64,000 nt of DNA from G963665405 sp963665405 (GCA_963665405.2 OY762261.2:930001-994000); one strand, 5' to 3'; positions 8,245-21,323 are shown, numbered from the stretch's first letter. Numbers and translations: made by a program. Notes: generated by a model from the letters alone, not told the origin.

Positions 8245-11037
8245 ATGAAACGGTTCCGCCTCACGCTCGCCTTTGTCGTCGCCAGCGTAATCGCGATCGG
8301 AGCTGCCTTCCTGATCGTGAACAAGGCGGTCGACGACCTCGCCGAGAGGAACGTCGAAAGGATAGCCGAGCAGGACACTTTTCAAGATGTGATGCACGTG
8401 CAGGCCATGATCGACGACAGCCTCGAGGAGACGGGGATGCCGGTCGACCGGCTGGCCTTCCCGACGCTGGATGAAGCTGCGTTCTTTCTTGCTGCCATCA
8501 CGCCGGGCCTCGTTTCCGGACTGGGAGTGGAGAGGTTGGACCTGCTCGACCTTGACGGCACGATCTTGTGGAGCACGGATGAAACCATGGCGGGCGCGGA
8601 CAAGCGGGATAACCCCCTTTTTGAGAAAGGCGCAGCCGGAGAGATTGCGTCGAGGACCGTACGAGGCTACGAGCTGGTCGACCTGGCCGGTTTTAGGCGC
8701 CAGACGGACGTTGTGGAGATATATCTTCCACTGCGCCATCAGGGCTCGGGCCAGATGATCGGGGTCTTGACGGTCTTTCGGGATGTCGGAGAGGAGCTCG
8801 CCGCTCATCTCGCCGCGTCGAGGGACACCCTCAGGTGGACCACCGTGACCACGATGGGAGGCCTCTTCCTCATCCTCGCAGGCTTCGTTGTGGCGGCCGA
8901 CGTGATAATACACCGCGCACGGAGACGCGAGGTAGCCCTGGTCGAGGGCCAGAAGCGCGAGGTCCTGAGAAGCCATCGGGAGCTGGAGCGGACCAACCGG
9001 GAGCTCGGAGACGGGCTTGAGGAGCGCTTCCGGGTCGAGCAGAAGCTACGCCGTAGCGAATCGAGGAATCGGGGTCTCGTGGAGGCGATGCCGGACATGA
9101 TGTTCAGGTTGGCGGCCGATGGGACCTTCTTGGACTTCAAGCCGGGCAAATCGGACGAGCCCACGGTGCCTCCCGAGGATTTTCTGGGCAAGACGCTGGC
9201 CGATGTGCTGCCCCCCGGGCTGGCTCAGCGTTTGACCAGCACGGCCGAGCTCGTGCTCGACACCGGCGAGACGCAGTCCATCGAGCTCGGGCTCCCCCGT
9301 GCCAACGAAATGCGCGACTTCGAGGCTAGAATCGTCGTCGTCGGCGGGAGCGAGGTCCTGGCCATCGTACGCGACATCACGGAGCGCAAGGAGATGGAGC
9401 AGAGGATCCGGCGACTTGCCGACGAGAACGCCGCCATCGCCTCCATAGGGCGGATCATCGGCTCTGGCCTGGACATTCAGGACGTGTACGAGCGGTTCGC
9501 CGAGCACGTACGCGGCCTGATCCCGTTCGATCGAATCGTCATTACCGTCCGCGGGGCCGACCCCGGGGTGCTGGTCGCCCCCTACGTGAGCGGAATCGAG
9601 GTGCCGGCCTGGGTCCGGGGAGCGCGGATGAAGCTGCAGGGATCGGTCGAAGACGAGGCGCTCCGAACCCGCTCGGTCTGCGTCTTCCAGCCCGAGTCCG
9701 CGGACGAGGTCAGAGAGCGCTTCCCCGAGGAGATGAGCGGCTTCGAGGCGGGTGTCGTATCGACCCTCGTCGCGCCGCTGATCTCCGGCGACCAGGCCAT
9801 CGGCTGCCTGGGGTTCAGCTCTATGAAGCACCATGCATACGGCGAAGCAGAAGAGAGGCTGGCCCGGATAGTGGCCGACCAGATCGCGGGCGCGGTGGCC
9901 AACGGGCAGCTCTACGCCGAGCTAAAACAGGCGGAGGAGGCGGTTCGCGATAGCGAGACGAGGCTCCGAGACCTGTTCGAGGAGGCGCCTGTCGGCTACC
10001 ACGAAATCGACCCCAACGGCCGCATCACCGGGGTAAACCGCACGGAGGGGGAGATGCTCGGCTATGCGACCGACGAGATGGTCGGGCGCTCCATCTTCGA
10101 CTTCATAGAGGAGTCCGATCTGGCCCGGCGCGAGTTCGCCGGGGCTAAGGCCCGCCAGCGCAAAGACGATCTGGTCCGCGAGCGAAGCTTCGTCCGAAAG
10201 GACGGCTCGCTCCTCCCCGTCCTGGTGAAAATCCGCATCCTGAAGGACGACAGCGGCGAGGTCACAGGCGCTCGTGTAACGGTTCAGGATATCGCCGACC
10301 GCAAGCGGGCGGAAGAGGCTCTGACAAAGCAGGCCCAGGATCTGGCACGCTCCAACGCCGAGCTGGAGCAATTCGCCTACGTCGCGTCGCACGACCTGCA
10401 GGAGCCTCTCCGAATGGTCAAGAGCTACACGCAGCTCCTGGCGAAGCGCTATGTGGGGAAACTCGATGCCGACGCCGACGAGTTCATCGGTTATGCCGCC
10501 GACGCCGCAACCCGAATGGGGGTGCTGATCAGCGACCTACTCACCTACTCGAGGGTGGGAAGGTCGGGTAAGGAGTTTGAGCCGGTGAACTGCGAGCAGG
10601 TGCTGGACCAGGTGCTCCTCAACCTGCAGACCGGGGTGGAAGAGAGCGGTGCGCAGGTGACCCGCGACCCGATGCCGACCATAGTCGCCGACGGGTCACA
10701 GCTGACCCAGCTCTTCCAGAACCTGATCGGCAACGCCATAAAGTATCGCGGTGAGGCCGCCCCGGAGATCCACGTCGGCTCCCGGCGCGCGAACGGCGAG
10801 TGGTCGCTATATGTTCGAGATAACGGCATGGGCATCGATCCGAAACATGCCGAGCGGATCTTCGCCATCTTCCAGCGGCTGCACACGAGAGCTGAGTATC
10901 CGGGTACCGGCATAGGCCTGGCACTATGCAAGAAGATCGTGGAGAGGCACGGAGGCCGGATCTGGCTGGAGTCGGAGCCGGGAAAGGGCGCGACCTTCCG
11001 GGTAACTCTCCCGGATCGGGAGGAGGTCTCAGCATGA
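8245..11037 (+). CDS. Membrane multi-sensor histidine kinase
   Basis: Sensor kinase of 930 residues. A membrane segment lies at about residues 5-27. An extracytoplasmic sensor region follows, then a second membrane segment near 200-225, a coiled coil, a PAS domain, a GAF domain (about 390-560), a second PAS with PAC, the dimerisation/phosphoacceptor helix and the ATPase domain. The phosphorylated His is H716 in VASHDLQEP, the phytochrome-like HisKA subtype. N, G1 and G2 boxes are present (NLIGNAIKY, DNGMGI, GTGIGLALCKK). I chose the ATG at 8245 because the hydrophobic helix follows directly. An ATG at 8203 is also possible. The stop overlaps the next gene's start (ATGA), so it is co-translated with its regulator. 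Confidence 0.9.
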   Translation: MKRFRLTLAFVVASVIAIGAAFLIVNKAVDDLAERNVERIAEQDTFQDVMHVQAMIDDSLEETGMPVDRLAFPTLDEAAFFLAAITPGLVSGLGVERLDLLDLDGTILWSTDETMAGADKRDNPLFEKGAAGEIASRTVRGYELVDLAGFRRQTDVVEIYLPLRHQGSGQMIGVLTVFRDVGEELAAHLAASRDTLRWTTVTTMGGLFLILAGFVVAADVIIHRARRREVALVEGQKREVLRSHRELERTNRELGDGLEERFRVEQKLRRSESRNRGLVEAMPDMMFRLAADGTFLDFKPGKSDEPTVPPEDFLGKTLADVLPPGLAQRLTSTAELVLDTGETQSIELGLPRANEMRDFEARIVVVGGSEVLAIVRDITERKEMEQRIRRLADENAAIASIGRIIGSGLDIQDVYERFAEHVRGLIPFDRIVITVRGADPGVLVAPYVSGIEVPAWVRGARMKLQGSVEDEALRTRSVCVFQPESADEVRERFPEEMSGFEAGVVSTLVAPLISGDQAIGCLGFSSMKHHAYGEAEERLARIVADQIAGAVANGQLYAELKQAEEAVRDSETRLRDLFEEAPVGYHEIDPNGRITGVNRTEGEMLGYATDEMVGRSIFDFIEESDLARREFAGAKARQRKDDLVRERSFVRKDGSLLPVLVKIRILKDDSGEVTGARVTVQDIADRKRAEEALTKQAQDLARSNAELEQFAYVASHDLQEPLRMVKSYTQLLAKRYVGKLDADADEFIGYAADAATRMGVLISDLLTYSRVGRSGKEFEPVNCEQVLDQVLLNLQTGVEESGAQVTRDPMPTIVADGSQLTQLFQNLIGNAIKYRGEAAPEIHVGSRRANGEWSLYVRDNGMGIDPKHAERIFAIFQRLHTRAEYPGTGIGLALCKKIVERHGGRIWLESEPGKGATFRVTLPDREEVSA

Positions 11038-11534
11038 ACAGCGAAGCGGCCGGCGGGTCCATCAAGATCCTGCTGGTGGAGGACAACCCGGGGGACGCCC
11101 GTCTTACGAAGGAGGCGCTCGGCGAATCGGATATCCCGGTAGAGCTGAGTCTGGTAGAGAACGGAGTCGACGCCGTCGCGTTCCTCCGGCGTGAGGGCGA
11201 GCACGCGGGCGCCGCGCGCCCCGATCTGATCCTGCTCGACCTCGGGCTCCCGGGGATGGACGGCCGCCAGGTTCTCGAGGAGATCAAGGCCGACGAAGAC
11301 CTCAGGCGCATCCCCGTGGCGCTGCTGACCACCTCGACGGCAGAACAGGACATCCTGCGGAGCTACAGCCTCTATGCTCACAGCTACCTCAACAAGCCTG
11401 TCGATCCACGACAGGTGCTGAGCGTGGTCGCAGATATCAGAAACAACTGGCTGTCGCTCGTAAGGATACCCGGGCGCGCTCCCCAGGCGTCACCTGGTGT
11501 CGGGGAGCGTGACCAGGCCGCAGACGGCGGATGA
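11034..11534 (+). CDS. Rcp1-type single-domain response regulator
   Basis: CheY-like receiver of 166 residues with no output domain. The acidic pocket is LLVEDNPGD, the phosphoacceptor is Asp69 in LILLDLGLPG, the switch region is LLTTST, and the conserved lysine is in LNKPVD. The NPGD and LTTS features and the extra loop around the REGEHAGAARPDL segment mark the Rcp1/phytochrome-partner subfamily. The start overlaps the kinase stop by four bases, so this is the likely cognate partner. The last roughly 20 residues are low complexity. Confidence 0.92.
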   Translation: MNSEAAGGSIKILLVEDNPGDARLTKEALGESDIPVELSLVENGVDAVAFLRREGEHAGAARPDLILLDLGLPGMDGRQVLEEIKADEDLRRIPVALLTTSTAEQDILRSYSLYAHSYLNKPVDPRQVLSVVADIRNNWLSLVRIPGRAPQASPGVGERDQAADGG

Positions 11535-11559
11535 AACAGTCGATAGGAGGCGAGCCGCG

Positions 11560-12006
11560 ATGGGCTCCCAGCTAACCGGAAAACCCGTGAAGATACTCCT
11601 CGTCGAGGATAACCCGGGCGACGTCCGTCTGACTCAGGAGGCCCTCAAGGACGCCAAGGTCCTGAATCGACTGAGCGTCGTCGGAGACGGCGAGCAGGCC
11701 ATGGATTACCTCCGTCGCGAGAACGGCTTTGAAGAGTCGGAGCGGCCCGACCTCATCCTCCTCGATCTGAACCTCCCGAAAAAGGATGGGCGCGAGGTGC
11801 TGGCCGAGATCAAAGGGGACGAGGCCCTTAGACGCATTCCCGTCGTGATGCTGACGACCTCGGCGGCCGAGATCGACATCATTCAGAGCTATGATCTTCA
11901 CGTGAACTGCTACATCACCAAGCCCGTCGACCTCGAACAGTTCATCAAGATCGTCAAGGCCATACAGGAGTTCTGGCTCACGATAGTCCAGCTTCCGCAG
12001 GACTGA
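11560..12006 (+). CDS. Second Rcp1-type response regulator
   Basis: Receiver-only protein of 148 residues, closely similar to the preceding regulator. It has LLVEDNPGD, phosphoacceptor Asp69 in LILLDLNLPKKDG, LTTSAAE and ITKPVD. The start at 11560 has AGGAGG at 11545-11550. The pair looks like a tandem duplication giving the upstream kinase two possible targets, a branched relay. The gene is followed by an IS element, which separates it from the hybrid kinase. Confidence 0.92.
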   Translation: MGSQLTGKPVKILLVEDNPGDVRLTQEALKDAKVLNRLSVVGDGEQAMDYLRRENGFEESERPDLILLDLNLPKKDGREVLAEIKGDEALRRIPVVMLTTSAAEIDIIQSYDLHVNCYITKPVDLEQFIKIVKAIQEFWLTIVQLPQD

Positions 12007-12360
12007 ACCGAGTAAGCGTCGGACGATCCGACCGCCGTCTCAGCGCCAGAGGAGCCTGAGCTCCGACCACCGCGACCCCATTCGGATTCCCCTCGCCGTT
12101 ACCGCTCCTTAACCGGTTGTGCCTTGTCCTTTACCGCTTCTCTAACCATTGTTCACTCTCTTTGACCCTGAGGTGCCTCTGTTAGGAATATCGTTGCCTT
12201 ATGGCGAGGCACGGGAGCGCACGGCACCGGCCGACCGAACTCTCCTGACCGTAGGGAAAGGCGAGTGGACAGGCGTTGACGATGATGATGACGAAGAAGA
12301 AGGGTCTGATCGATGGAGCGGCGAAACGATCGGTTCGTCTGCCCGGCTGAATGCCGTCTA
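12007..12360. other. Intergenic stretch before the IS1380 element
   Basis: These 354 bases hold no gene I can support. The middle is less GC-rich than its surroundings. A short frame near 12149-12361 reads mostly Asp/Glu and low complexity and has no recognisable family. The stretch may have held the 5' region of the downstream kinase gene before the IS arrived. Confidence 0.5.
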
Positions 12361-14072
12361 AGCCCGAATCCACCGAAGGTATGACGTTGCAGCAGCAGAA
12401 TGGGTGATGAGGGGCAAAGGGAGGCGATGGTCCGGGCACGATTCGGGTAAATGGGGCCGGTGTCTGTCTTCAGCCGCCGCGGGGAGACCTTGTGACCGTC
12501 TGGGGACGTTGGGTAGGGCGAGATGGCGGGGAGAGGACGCGGCGAGAGGTGCTCGCGGACCGGACTGGCGCGAGTTTGCGGGGACGTTTGGGCGGATGGC
12601 GGGTCAGTTGCGGACGGGCGCCGTCAGGCTGGGAGTGGAATCGCTCGCAGCCGTGCCAGGGCGCGACTGAACTGGGTTTCCCAAGGCCAGCGCTGTGGCA
12701 GATGCAGGGTGAGGCGGCGTGCCGAGGGGGTGAGCCGTCCGGCCAGGGAGAAGAACCGTCGCCGAAGGGTCTTGGTGGTCGCGATCTGCTCGCCCAGACC
12801 GATCCGCGCCGTCCAGCGGGCCAGGTTGTGGGCCATCACCTGTACCGCCAGCCAAGCGCCGTTGGCGGCGAAGCGGCCGGACGGCATGTGGTTCAGACCG
12901 ACGCCGTACTTGAGGTCTCGAATGGCGTTCTCGATCTCGGCGTGGCGGCGGTGGTCGGCCTCCAGTTCCAGGGTCTCTCCGTCCCGGTCGGTGATGAAGC
13001 CGTGATAGCTGTAGGTGGCGAAGAGGGCCAGTTGGGAACCGGGCGTGGGCTTCACCCGCCGGACGATGAGCCGCACCGGTGCGGCGCCGGGCTCAGTCCG
13101 GAAGGGGGTGTAGGTGGTCTGCGCCACATCGGCGGCGCCGTCCATCCAGTAGGGGACCGGCGTCCAGTCTGCATCGGGAATCGCCTCGATCAGGTTCCGC
13201 AGGCTTTTGTGCTGGCGGATGGTGATGGAGAAGCGGACATCCATCTCACGACAGGCGGCGACGAGAGCGTGGGCGTAGAAGCCGCTGTCGGCCCGCGCCG
13301 TAAGTTGCCCGCTGGCCCCGGCACGGCGAACCCGGCTCACCGTTTCACGCAGGAAGTGGGCGGCGCCCCGAGCGGTGTTGGCGCGGCCCTCGCGCAGCCG
13401 GGACATCAGCACGTCGCCGGTGCCGGCGGCGACGGCCAACAGGGGGTGATAGCCCCGCTTGCCGGTATAGCCGTGGTGGCGCGCTCCCTCCTTGGCCAGT
13501 CCATAGGTCTCGCAGATGGTCGAGTCCAGGTCGATGGTCAGGGGCGAGTCGCCGGGTCCGGCCCCAGCGGCCCAGGCCCGGGCCAACAACTGGCGGCTCA
13601 CGCGGTCGAGTTGACGGACATGCCCCCACCGGAAGCTGCGCAGGAAGGTCCCCAGGGTGGATGGCGCCTTGACCACGCAGCCTAGAACACCGACCGTCCC
13701 ACCAGCGCGCAGCGCATCGGCGTCGTCGATGCAGTCGCCGCCAGCCAGCGCGGAAGCGACCAGCGTCAGCATCTTGTCCCCCGTGTTCGCCCGTCCCGGC
13801 GCGCCGCCGAGGTCAAGGTGATGGTCGACGAGTTCTCGCAGGCCCAGGTGCCGGGCGAGGGTGGCCGGCACGAGCAGGCCGGCATTGGCCACCAGGCGAT
13901 GGTCGTCAAAGAGGATGCGGATACGGTCGGGTTTGTTCTGTGGCAGCATCTATTGGGTGCTCCTTGTTTCCGCGCGGGTTTCTGTTCCAAACCCATTATC
14001 CCAGATTCAGAGGAGCACCCTCTAGCTTCTTCATGGGCTGTCCCCAAGGCCGTCCTTCGGTGGATTCGGGCT
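12361..14072 (-). mobile_element. IS1380-family insertion sequence, copy A
   Basis: Element of about 1.71 kb bounded by perfect 19-bp inverted repeats AGCCCGAATCCACCGAAGG (12361-12379 and, inverted, 14054-14072). It holds one transposase on the minus strand. An almost identical element sits inverted at 61059-62777. No convincing target duplication is visible at this copy. It lies 15 bases upstream of the hybrid kinase start codon. Confidence 0.93.
12624..13949 (-). CDS. IS1380-family DDE transposase (copy A)
   Basis: Transposase of 441 residues. It has the IS1380 features GDKMLTLVASALAGGDCIDD near residue 58, the first acidic residue in TIDLDSTICETYG, the ARADSGFY segment for the second, and a C-terminal HAEIENAIRDLKYG glutamate block. 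The frame is complete and looks functional. It differs from copy B by one residue seen near the C-terminus (Pro here, Arg there, in the AGRLTxSARR segment). Read leftward, away from the hybrid kinase. Confidence 0.95.
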   Translation of the reverse strand: MLPQNKPDRIRILFDDHRLVANAGLLVPATLARHLGLRELVDHHLDLGGAPGRANTGDKMLTLVASALAGGDCIDDADALRAGGTVGVLGCVVKAPSTLGTFLRSFRWGHVRQLDRVSRQLLARAWAAGAGPGDSPLTIDLDSTICETYGLAKEGARHHGYTGKRGYHPLLAVAAGTGDVLMSRLREGRANTARGAAHFLRETVSRVRRAGASGQLTARADSGFYAHALVAACREMDVRFSITIRQHKSLRNLIEAIPDADWTPVPYWMDGAADVAQTTYTPFRTEPGAAPVRLIVRRVKPTPGSQLALFATYSYHGFITDRDGETLELEADHRRHAEIENAIRDLKYGVGLNHMPSGRFAANGAWLAVQVMAHNLARWTARIGLGEQIATTKTLRRRFFSLAGRLTPSARRLTLHLPQRWPWETQFSRALARLRAIPLPA

Positions 14073-14087
14073 AAACCGGCTGGCCCG

Positions 14088-16037
14088 ATGAAGGTGCTGC
14101 TCGTCGAGGACAGCCCGGCGGACGCTCGATTGATGCGGGAGGCTTTGGCCGAACAGGCTCCTGCCGAATTCGAGGTTATCCACGCCGAGTGCCTTGGCGA
14201 GGCGTTCGAGGCCCTTTCTGAAGACCTCTACGAGGTGATCCTGCTGGATGTCGGGTTGCCCGACAGTCAAGGGCTCGACACCGTCCTCAGGACTCAGGCC
14301 CACGCCCCCCGTGTGGCCATCGTTGTCCTGACGGGTTTCGAGGACGAGGACCTGGCGGTCAAAGCTGTGCAAAGCGGTGCTCAGGACTATCTCGTGAAGG
14401 GGGATGTCGAAGGGAAGACCGTGGCAAGATCTCTGAGATACGCTGTAGAGCGGAAGCGGACGGAGGAGGAGCTGAGAAGCGCCAGGGACGCGGCGGAGGC
14501 CGCCAGCATAGCCAAGAGCCAGTTCCTCGCCAACATCAGCCACGAGGTCCGTACTCCACTGAACGGCATCATCGGCATGACGGAGATGACGCTCAGTACC
14601 GACGTCTCCGAGCAGCAGCGAGAATACCTCGAGCTGGCCATGGCCTCGGCAGACTCCCTATTGACCGTTTTCAACGACATTCTCGATATCTCGAAGATCG
14701 AGGCGGGGAGGCTCGAGCTTGACCCGATCGAGTTCAACTTGCAAGACACCCTGGGAGACGCTCTCAAGACGTTCGCCCTCCGCGCCAGGGACAAGAATCT
14801 TGAGCTGATAGTGAGCGGTCCCGCCGCCATTCCTCCCACCCTGGTGGGTGATCCCGACCGTCTGCGGCAGGTGATCGTCAACCTGCTGGACAACGCGATC
14901 AAGTTCACAGAGAGAGGCACGATCACTCTGGATCTGGAACTGGAGCCGTCCACCGACGAGAAGTGCCGCCTGCGCTTCACGGTAACCGACACCGGCGTAG
15001 GCGTCCCCCCGGACAAGCATCAGGCGATATTCGAAACATTCTCACAGGCCGATAGCTCCACGACTCGCAACTATGGGGGTACCGGGCTGGGACTGGCCAT
15101 CACGTCCAGCCTGGTCGCGATGATGGGAGGCCGGGTTTGGCTGGAAAGCCCGCCGAGCGCGTCAATCAATGGCGAGCCGCCGCAGGGCAGCGCGTTTCAC
15201 TTCACCGCCGAGTTCGGCCTGGCGGCGGCCCGCCGGGATGCGACACCCTCCATCCCACCGGAGGGCGCCCGCCGTAAGCTCCACGTGCTGGTGGCGGAGG
15301 ACAACTTCATCAACCAGAGGGTGGTCACGTTCTTCCTCGAGAGGGCTGGGCACTCCGTCGTTTCGGCCGGCGACGGCGAGGACGCGCTCGCTCGTCTTCG
15401 AGGTCAACGCTTCGACCTGATCCTGTTGGATGTTCACATGCCCGGAATGGACGGACTGGAGGTCACCGCGGCTATTCGCGGCCGCGAGAAGATCGAAGGC
15501 GGCCACATCCCAATCATAGCCGTCACCGCCAGCGCTATGAAGGGAGACCGGGAGCAGTGCCTCGAGGCGGGCATGGACGGCTACGTCTCCAAGCCCGTCC
15601 GGGCGGACGACCTGTGCGAGGCCATCGAGGCTCTCTCTCTGGGCCCTGCCCCGGGCGTCGGTGGCAGCCCTGAAGAGAAGCAGGCGCAAGCACCCGCGTT
15701 CGACCCGGAGGAGACCCTGTCCCGGACGGGGGACGACGTCGGGTTGCTCGAGGAGATCACGCGTCTGTTCCTTGACGACAGCGTCGAGCTCATGAGGCGA
15801 ATCCGGTCTGCGGTGGACGCCCGCGACAGCCCCGCTCTGGAGAGGGCGGCGCATACGCTCAGGGGCGCGGCGGCGAATTTCGCGGCCCAGGAGGTCATCG
15901 ATGTCGTGCTCACCCTGGAGGAGATGGCTCGCCTGTCGGACCTGTCCGGGGTGGATGACGCCTGGCAGCTGCTGGACCGGGAGGTAAGCAGGCTGCGGCA
16001 TGCCCTGGCCGCCTCAGCTTCGGGCAGGTCGAGTTGA
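14088..16037 (+). CDS. Hybrid histidine kinase (REC-HisKA-HATPase-REC-HPt)
   Basis: Protein of 649 residues with no membrane segment. Domain order: an N-terminal receiver with Asp54 in VILLDVGLPD, a short coiled coil, HisKA with His152 in NISHEVRTP, HATPase (NLLDNAIKF, DTGVGVPPD, GTGLGLAI), a second receiver with Asp448 in LILLDVHMPGMDG, and a C-terminal HPt with His589 in AAHTLRGAAA. This is a complete intramolecular phosphorelay of BarA type. IS1380 copy A ends 15 bases before the ATG, no clear ribosome site precedes it, and the native 5' region has probably been lost. The stop overlaps the next start (TTGA). Confidence 0.93.
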   Translation: MKVLLVEDSPADARLMREALAEQAPAEFEVIHAECLGEAFEALSEDLYEVILLDVGLPDSQGLDTVLRTQAHAPRVAIVVLTGFEDEDLAVKAVQSGAQDYLVKGDVEGKTVARSLRYAVERKRTEEELRSARDAAEAASIAKSQFLANISHEVRTPLNGIIGMTEMTLSTDVSEQQREYLELAMASADSLLTVFNDILDISKIEAGRLELDPIEFNLQDTLGDALKTFALRARDKNLELIVSGPAAIPPTLVGDPDRLRQVIVNLLDNAIKFTERGTITLDLELEPSTDEKCRLRFTVTDTGVGVPPDKHQAIFETFSQADSSTTRNYGGTGLGLAITSSLVAMMGGRVWLESPPSASINGEPPQGSAFHFTAEFGLAAARRDATPSIPPEGARRKLHVLVAEDNFINQRVVTFFLERAGHSVVSAGDGEDALARLRGQRFDLILLDVHMPGMDGLEVTAAIRGREKIEGGHIPIIAVTASAMKGDREQCLEAGMDGYVSKPVRADDLCEAIEALSLGPAPGVGGSPEEKQAQAPAFDPEETLSRTGDDVGLLEEITRLFLDDSVELMRRIRSAVDARDSPALERAAHTLRGAAANFAAQEVIDVVLTLEEMARLSDLSGVDDAWQLLDREVSRLRHALAASASGRSS

Positions 16038-16732
16038 GAGTCCTGCTCGCCGAAGACGAGTCGACCTCTCGTCAGGTTCTTCGGGCCGCCCTTGAAAGAT
16101 GGGGATACGAGGTCGTTTTGGCTCTCGACGGCGACCAGGCACTGGAGGTCCTTCAGGCCGAGGACCGACCCCTGATCGCCATCGTCAACTGGTTCATGCC
16201 CGGTGTGGACGGCGCTGAGCTGTGCCGCAGGATCCGGTCTACGCCGGATCTGAGGTCGATCTACATGATCCTGTTGACGGCCAGGGACTCCACGGAGGAC
16301 ATCGTCGAGGGCCTGCAGGCAGGAGCCGACGACTACGTGACCAAGCCCTTCGACAACGACGTCATGAGGGCTCGCGTCCAGGTCGGGGCCCGCGTCGTCA
16401 ACCTGAGGTCCGAGTTGGCCAACCGCGTCATCGAGCTTGAGGAGGCCCTGTCGAGGGTCACTCAGCTACAGGGGCTGCTCCCAATCTGCTCCTACTGCAA
16501 GAGGATTCGTGACGACCACGACTACTGGCAGCAGGTCGAAGGCTACATCTCCGAGCATTCGGACGCCCGGTTCAGCCACAGCATCTGTCCGGACTGTCAC
16601 GACAGACACATCAGGCCCCAGATCGACGAGCTGGAGCCTCGCGAGAAGCGATCCGGCGGGACGTCGAAAACCCGTTTCGACCCTCCCTCTGACCCCCTTC
16701 CTGGCCAGGACGGGGGGAGAAATCGTACCTGA
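16034..16732 (+). CDS. Pseudo-receiver response regulator with C-terminal zinc ribbon
   Basis: Protein of 232 residues. Residues 1-120 are a receiver with the acidic pocket (LLAEDES) and conserved lysine (VTKPFDND). The phosphoacceptor position reads IVNWFMPGVDG, with Asn52 in place of Asp. A coiled coil follows, then a C-x2-C...C-x2-C module (ICSYCKRI and ICPDCHDRH), the tail found on many PAS and GGDEF signalling proteins. The TTG start overlaps the kinase stop. The last 22 or so codons and the stop lie in repeat copy 3, so the C-terminus is repeat-derived. It is probably a phosphorylation-independent partner of the hybrid kinase. Confidence 0.87.
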   Translation: MRVLLAEDESTSRQVLRAALERWGYEVVLALDGDQALEVLQAEDRPLIAIVNWFMPGVDGAELCRRIRSTPDLRSIYMILLTARDSTEDIVEGLQAGADDYVTKPFDNDVMRARVQVGARVVNLRSELANRVIELEEALSRVTQLQGLLPICSYCKRIRDDHDYWQQVEGYISEHSDARFSHSICPDCHDRHIRPQIDELEPREKRSGGTSKTRFDPPSDPLPGQDGGRNRT

Positions 16733-16815
16733 CGGGAACCCCTTTGACAGGCTCAGGGCAGGCTCTCAGACTCCCGGCAATCCCGACTTGTCGTGATCTG
16801 CGCACCCCATATATC
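16664..16815 (-). repeat. Hairpin repeat, copy 3 (long form, overlapping a CDS)
   Basis: This copy aligns with copy 2 along its length, including the C-rich/G-rich palindrome with one mismatch near 16694-16717 and the CCCGAC/GTCG unit near 16787-16798. Its left part encodes the C-terminus and stop of the preceding gene. It ends near the carB stop. Confidence 0.8.
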
Positions 16816-16816
16816 A

Positions 16817-20147
<3,331 letters not shown>

Positions 20148-20158
<11 letters not shown>

Positions 20159-21263
20159 TCTTCTGCACCATCTCGATGAACCGGTCGAACAGATACTCGT
20201 TGTCGCGGGGACCCGGCGACCCCTCGGAGTGGTACTGGATGCTCATGATCGGCAGCGACCGGTGGCGCAGCCCCTCGACCGTGCCGTCGTTCAGGTTGAC
20301 GTGGCTCACCTCCAGCTCGGACGGCAGGCTGTCGGCGTCGACGGCGTAGCCGTGGTTCTGCGCCGTGACGTGGACGAGTCCGGTGTCCAGGTCCCTCACG
20401 GGGTGGTTTCCCCCCCGGTGACCGAACTTCAGCTTGTAGTTCCTTCCACCGAAGGCGCGGGCCAGTATCTGGTTCCCAAGGCAGATGCCCATCAGGGGCA
20501 CCCTGCCCACCAGACCCTTTGCCGTGTCGACGGCGTAGTCCAGGAGGTCGGGATCGCCTGGGCCGGGAGAGAGGACCACGCCGGCCGGCTTCTGCTCCAG
20601 GATGTCGTCGGCCGAGGCGTCCGCCGGGATCGCGCCGACCGCGAACCCTCTTGAGCGCAGCATGCGCAGGATGTTGTACTTCAGCCCGTAGTCGCTGACG
20701 AGGATCCTCTGGCCCGCCGGCCCGTTCGACCAGGCCGAGCCATCCCAATCGTACGGCTTCTCGGCCGTAACGCGCTTCACGAAATCGGTGTCGCCGTATC
20801 GGGGCAGGTCGCGGAGCCTGGCCAGCGCCTGCTCGGGCGGCTCCTCGACGGCGATCACGCCCATCATCACGCCATGCGATCGCAGCCGCCGTGTGACGGC
20901 CCTGGTGTCCAGCCCGCTGATCCCCGGAACACCCTGGGACTCGAGAAAATCGTGCACCGTCCCCGTGCTCAGCATATGGCTGGGTTGCAACGAGTGCTCC
21001 CGGACGACGAATCCCGAGACCTGGATCCGGCGCGACTCCGAGTCACGCTCATTGATGCCGTAGTTGCCGATCAGTGGATAGGTGAGGACGACGATCTGTC
21101 CGGCGTAGGACGGGTCGGTCAGCATCTCCTGGTAGCCGGTCATGGAGGTGTTGAACACCACCTCGCCGTACGCGGACCGCTGCGCCCCGAACGCCTCGCC
21201 CCGGTAGGTCGAGCCGTCTTCGAGGACCAGGAAGGCCTGTTTACTCACATCGCACCAATGCAT
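20148..21263 (-). CDS. carA: Carbamoyl-phosphate synthase small subunit (glutaminase)
   Basis: Protein of 371 residues. The N-terminal CPSase small domain contains FGAQRSAYGEVVFNTSMTGY-like text. The C-terminal class I amidotransferase has the nucleophile Cys in GICLGNQ and His/Glu in IQYHSEGSPGP. The usual Pro and Ala around this His/Glu pair are Ser and Gly here. It releases ammonia from glutamine for CarB. A GTG five codons in (21248) is an alternative start and would give a more typical N-terminus. Co-transcribed with carB. Confidence 0.97.
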
Positions 21264-21323
21264 CAGGCCTCTGCATATCGCTGGGTTTGGCGTGGTTCCT
21301 TTTTGCTTACGGGCACACAGGGG

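Noticed and set aside
12149..12361. Short frame with an Asp/Glu run before IS1380 copy A
   Set aside because: Low complexity, no ribosome site, no family, and it ends at the IS boundary.
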